Source: Polytrichum commune
Taxonomy: Eukaryota; Streptophyta; Polytrichopsida; Polytrichales; Polytrichaceae
Length of the DNA: 64,000 nucleotides
Reading direction: 5' to 3'
Assembly: GCA_950295325.1 (NCBI GenBank)
Contig: OX485808.1
Location: 1,800,501 to 1,864,500 of the forward strand
How positions within the stretch are numbered: the stretch's first letter is position 1; each line of letters begins with the position of its first letter. Made by a program: the position numbers and the translations under genes. Below, in pieces: positions 61,065 to 64,000 of this stretch. The notes under the pieces were generated by a model. The model saw only the letters and a list, made by a program, of their open reading frames with translations. It was not told where the DNA came from and did not search any database.

Positions 61065-63296
61065 GTAAGCCAACAGTATGTCCCTCAGATGGGCCGGAAC
61101 CAACCAAATAGGTTCAACAATGGACCCCAAGTTGCACAACAAGGTAATACCTTCAATAACTCCCCTAATGAAGGCAACCCATTCTATGGGTACCAAATGA
61201 ACCAAGGTCAGGCTTATGGTCTTAACGGTCAGTATACCGACAACCCTCCTCAACATCTTATGGGGAGTGGACAGGATACTAACCAACAATGGGCGCAAAA
61301 CATGAATGGGCCTCCAACATCCCAAGGTCCCCTTAACCTTGGTCATGCACAAACCCAAGACGCGAGGTTCATTGATAACAATAGGGCGAGTACAAGTTGT
61401 TCAGCTCCATTCCTTCCTATCCCAAATGATAGTCATAGCAACTTCATCTCTCACGAGCTAGCCGATTCTTCTTTACGGGCTATCCTGGTTCCCCCTAAAA
61501 AACTAAAGCAGAAAATAGACGTGGCAGTGGTCACTAGGGCTCAGAAGAGGGCACAAACCGTGATGGGTGAAGGTTCCGAGAAGTCGAATGAGTCTGAAAA
61601 GTCACCAAAATTCGCAGAACTTCCAGAGTTCTTGCAGAACGCAACCCTTAAGGCTAAGGTTCCCACAACTTCCCTAGAGCCTAACCCTGATGACGAACCG
61701 GTAGAGGAACCATTACTGGAGGAAGAGGAAGACCTCTTCCGATTTGTGGATAGACGAGACACATGGGGCAATGGCCTGCCCGCTAATTTCCCACCGAAAC
61801 CCCGGCCTAGTCGCGCCTTTAACCCGGCCGAGGACTACGACCTTTGGTCAGACCTTTGTAGCCTAGGAGCCAACATTTCTTTGGCACAACTAATTCAAGT
61901 AGCTCCCGCCTTAAGAAAGGAATTCAAGGAAGGAGCTACCCAGATTAGGAAGGCTAAAATCCCAACGATGGCAGTTGAGGTCCGAAGAACCCCCCTAGGG
62001 GACGAAGGACCAATCGAGGTGGAGGTTGAGATTATGGACAAAATAATCCCGCACACCCTGGTTGATGGGGGTAGTGGGATCAATATTATGCCACTCTCAA
62101 CGTTGGAAAAACTTGGCCTCGAGCTCACTGGCCCTTCACCCTTTGTTATCAATGTCGCGGACCAAAGACAAGTCACCCCCCTTGGACAGGTAAAGGATTG
62201 CTTGATGAAAGTCGGGGGAGAAGTCTATACGATCACGTTTCAAGTTTTGAGGCTCCCTGTAACATCCAAAAGTTATCCGATACTTTTAGGTAGAGACTGG
62301 CTTCGGAGAGCAAATGCCACAACCGAGTGGTCTACGGGTATCTCCCAAATAACATTTGGGCCCCCTCACAAGAGAACAACGACAAGAATTGCACTCCGTA
62401 AGCCTTCGACAGAATTCACGGAATCCGACCTACCCAAGTCGAAGCCAGAACCCAACATAGTTTCGGTAGACTTAGCCAACCAAACATTGGGCACTAAGAC
62501 CCATCTAGGCCCAGTAAAGGACATGGGTCCTGGTCTCTATGGCTGGGAGGACACAGGTGAGTTCACAGCATGGATGGAACTCAACCTGGAAGAAATTCCC
62601 AACCACACCCAGGTATATGCGATCACCGCCACCGAGGACACGTCACGTGGACACACCGGATTCGCGCTCATAGCCGATGACCTACCGCTTGAGTCAATTT
62701 ATTCCTTTGAGATTGATGGCACGCAACCTATAGGCCTAGAGGACCTCGTGCTCGAAGAAGATATTGTTCCATCCTTGCATTTGAATAACACCTCTACCGG
62801 AATTCAGGTAGGCCATGATTTCGCGTCATATCCTTCGGTGCCAAACGATTGGTATAAAGGTCCAACCAACCAAATGCCGTTTGCCCTTGTATACGGGATT
62901 GAAGCAGTGCTCCCAATTGAGTTGGAGATCCCCTCTTTGCGAATTGCAGTTGATTCACGACTTACGGTAGCCGAGTCACTATCAGATAGGTTGCTAATGT
63001 TAGAGAGTCTTAGCGAGCGACAACGAGCTAGTGTGCAACATCTCGAGGCGATGAAACGGAGGCGCAAGGCCGTCTTCAACAAACGACACAAGGTAAGAAC
63101 TTTGCAACCCGGGATGTCGGTAATGCTCCAAGATGCGAGGAAACTGGAGTTCCCAGGTAAGTCTCACGCCTTGTGGTTGGGCCCTTTTTGGGTCACAAAC
63201 GTGTATGACAATAATTCGGTTCAATTGGCTACACTTGATGGCACATATTTCCCTACGCGAACTAACGGGGGTCGGTGTAAGTTGTATAATGTGTGA
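61065..63296 (+). CDS. gag-protease and integrase C-terminus remnant
   Basis: One long open stretch. Protease and integrase-tail motifs place it in the Tat-like group; the ending NGGRCKLYNV parallels SGSRCKEYRA of family T. The start lies in the neighbouring LTR by chance, so the true gag start is not here. Retroelement fossil, not a complete set of domains. Confidence 0.75.
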   Translation, partial: VSQQYVPQMGRNQPNRFNNGPQVAQQGNTFNNSPNEGNPFYGYQMNQGQAYGLNGQYTDNPPQHLMGSGQDTNQQWAQNMNGPPTSQGPLNLGHAQTQDARFIDNNRASTSCSAPFLPIPNDSHSNFISHELADSSLRAILVPPKKLKQKIDVAVVTRAQKRAQTVMGEGSEKSNESEKSPKFAELPEFLQNATLKAKVPTTSLEPNPDDEPVEEPLLEEEEDLFRFVDRRDTWGNGLPANFPPKPRPSRAFNPAEDYDLWSDLCSLGANISLAQLIQVAPALRKEFKEGATQIRKAKIPTMAVEVRRTPLGDEGPIEVEVEIMDKIIPHTLVDGGSGINIMPLSTLEKLGLELTGPSPFVINVADQRQVTPLGQVKDCLMKVGGEVYTITFQVLRLPVTSKSYPILLGRDWLRRANATTEWSTGISQITFGPPHKRTTTRIALRKPSTEFTESDLPKSKPEPNIVSVDLANQTLGTKTHLGPVKDMGPGLYGWEDTGEFTAWMELNLEEIPNHTQVYAITATEDTSRGHTGFALIADDLPLESIYSFEIDGTQPIGLEDLVLEEDIVPSLHLNNTSTGIQVGHDFASYPSVPNDWYKGPTNQMPFALVYGIEAVLPIELEIPSLRIAVDSRLTVAESLSDRLLMLESLSERQRASVQHLEAMKRRRKAVFNKRHKVRTLQPGMSVMLQDARKLEFPGKSHALWLGPFWVTNVYDNNSVQLATLDGTYFPTRTNGGRCKLYNV

Positions 63297-63592
63297 CAGG
63301 TGCAACTAGCGGATTAAATGCGATGTGATACCTTTAGACCCAAAGCAAAGGCGGAGGGTTTCAAATTCCTGCAATAGGTGCTAGGTTAGAGGTCGGCCCT
63401 CCGTGGTCATTGTTTGAAGGAAACCAGTAGGGGGACCTTCTTTCTTCAGCGCTTGGGAATTGCTCTTGTAGTCCGAACTCTCTCCGAAGAGGAAGGAAGC
63501 GGGTTGAAAGTTTTTTCTTCTATAGCTCCAAGTTGCTCCCGCAAGGCGGAGGGGGTGTCCTAGATAGACACAAACCCAGTCCGGTGGGGGAG

Positions 63593-64000
63593 TGTGGCGG
63601 CTTTGAAGTGTTTTTTGGCTTTAGTATAGTACTATCTTCTTCTTTTCTCTCTCCTCTTCACATCTTTGAAAGGATAAGATGCAAGTAATGATAAGAAAAA
63701 ATAAAAATAAAAATAAAATATATGTGTAAGTGGTTGTGTGCATGCAGGTGACCGTGTACCCAGGATTGGCGTGCGAGCAAGAGCTGGTGTTCGTAGCGCT
63801 CGAACGAGCAGCTCCCCTGATGGCCGACATATGTGAACCCTTTGAGTGGTCCACCACTCTGCGGGATCACTTTTAGTTAGAATGTTAGCATTAAAAGTTA
63901 GAATTGATAGGGAATTTAGGAAAAATTAGTTCATTTAGCATTTAGCCTAGAAGAAGGAAGGTCAAAATGAAACTAAGTAGTGCTAGAAGATAGCAAAGTA
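63593..64000 (+). repeat. Start of a 3' LTR (incomplete)
   Basis: TG start after a purine tract; continues past the window. Contains an A-rich AAAATAAAAATAAAA run at about 63700. Confidence 0.55.

Larger units (their letters stand above)
61065..64000 (+). mobile_element. Second Tat-like Ty3/gypsy element, 3' part, runs off the window
   Basis: On +: gag C-terminal part from 61065, protease LVDGGSGINIMP about 62058-62095, a stretch equivalent to the protease-RT spacer, then the integrase C-terminal part (MPFALVYGIEAVLPIE about 62870-62925; ALWLGPFWV about 63170-63195) ending at 63296. A 3' non-coding stretch of about 285 bp, purine tract GGTGGGGGAG (about 63582-63592) and the start of a different 3' LTR (63593, TGTGGCGGC) follow. 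Related to family T in protein but not in LTR. Broken and partial; left side truncated at the family T LTR. Confidence 0.8.

Overview
The window looks like nuclear DNA of a land plant with a large, repeat-packed genome. The evidence is an interstitial run of the plant-type telomere repeat (CCCTAAA), chromovirus-type LTR elements whose primer binding site matches the plant initiator tRNA-Met (TGGTATCAGAGC), Tat-like Ty3/gypsy elements, nested insertions with 5-bp target duplications, and GT/AG introns. I cannot name the species or clade from sequence alone. No bacterial genes, rRNA genes, tRNA genes or CRISPR arrays are visible.

Layout. 1-19098 is a cluster of copies of one chromodomain Ty3/gypsy family, here called family H. 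It has ~973-bp LTRs running from TGTCGCGCACC to GTTGCGACA. Two copies lie on + (3331-10474 and 10620-17179). Pieces on - lie at both sides (1-3330 and 17180-19098). 19099-34500 is a spliced minus-strand gene that I do not recognise (G1). Its coding sequence is open for about 1,242 codons. It is interrupted by a complete family H element (19981-27272), a solo LTR (28977-29949) and an LTR fragment in an intron (30436-31518). The 3' end of G1 lies beyond or inside the left cluster. 34500-37380 is AT-rich DNA with old repeats, an imperfect fold-back and a telomere-like run. 37381-38309 has a promoter-like TATA followed by a strict 79-bp tandem array, cut by the next element. 38310-61064 is a tandem LTR-internal-LTR-internal-LTR array of a Tat-like family (family T, coding on -). 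Its two internal regions are almost identical, and both carry the same family H solo LTR in gag. 61065-64000 is the 3' part of a different Tat-like element on +, running out of the window.

Most unusual signals. (i) A 20-22 bp palindrome, TTTGGGTCGNNCGACCCAAA, recurs about 30 times in at least four tandem arrays. These have unrelated spacers and different periods (about 36, 57, 32 and 79 bp), and the arrays sit in every inferred intron of G1 and next to the promoter-like site at 37381. (ii) The family H LTR is a chain of about nine perfect or near-perfect hairpins. (iii) Family H copies share a 229-bp tandem amplification in pol and a variable Cys-rich ~60-bp array in gag. (iv) At least one copy jumped very recently although its coding region looks broken. 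G1 itself has a stretch resembling the ParB/DGQHR fold signature, offered as a weak lead only.
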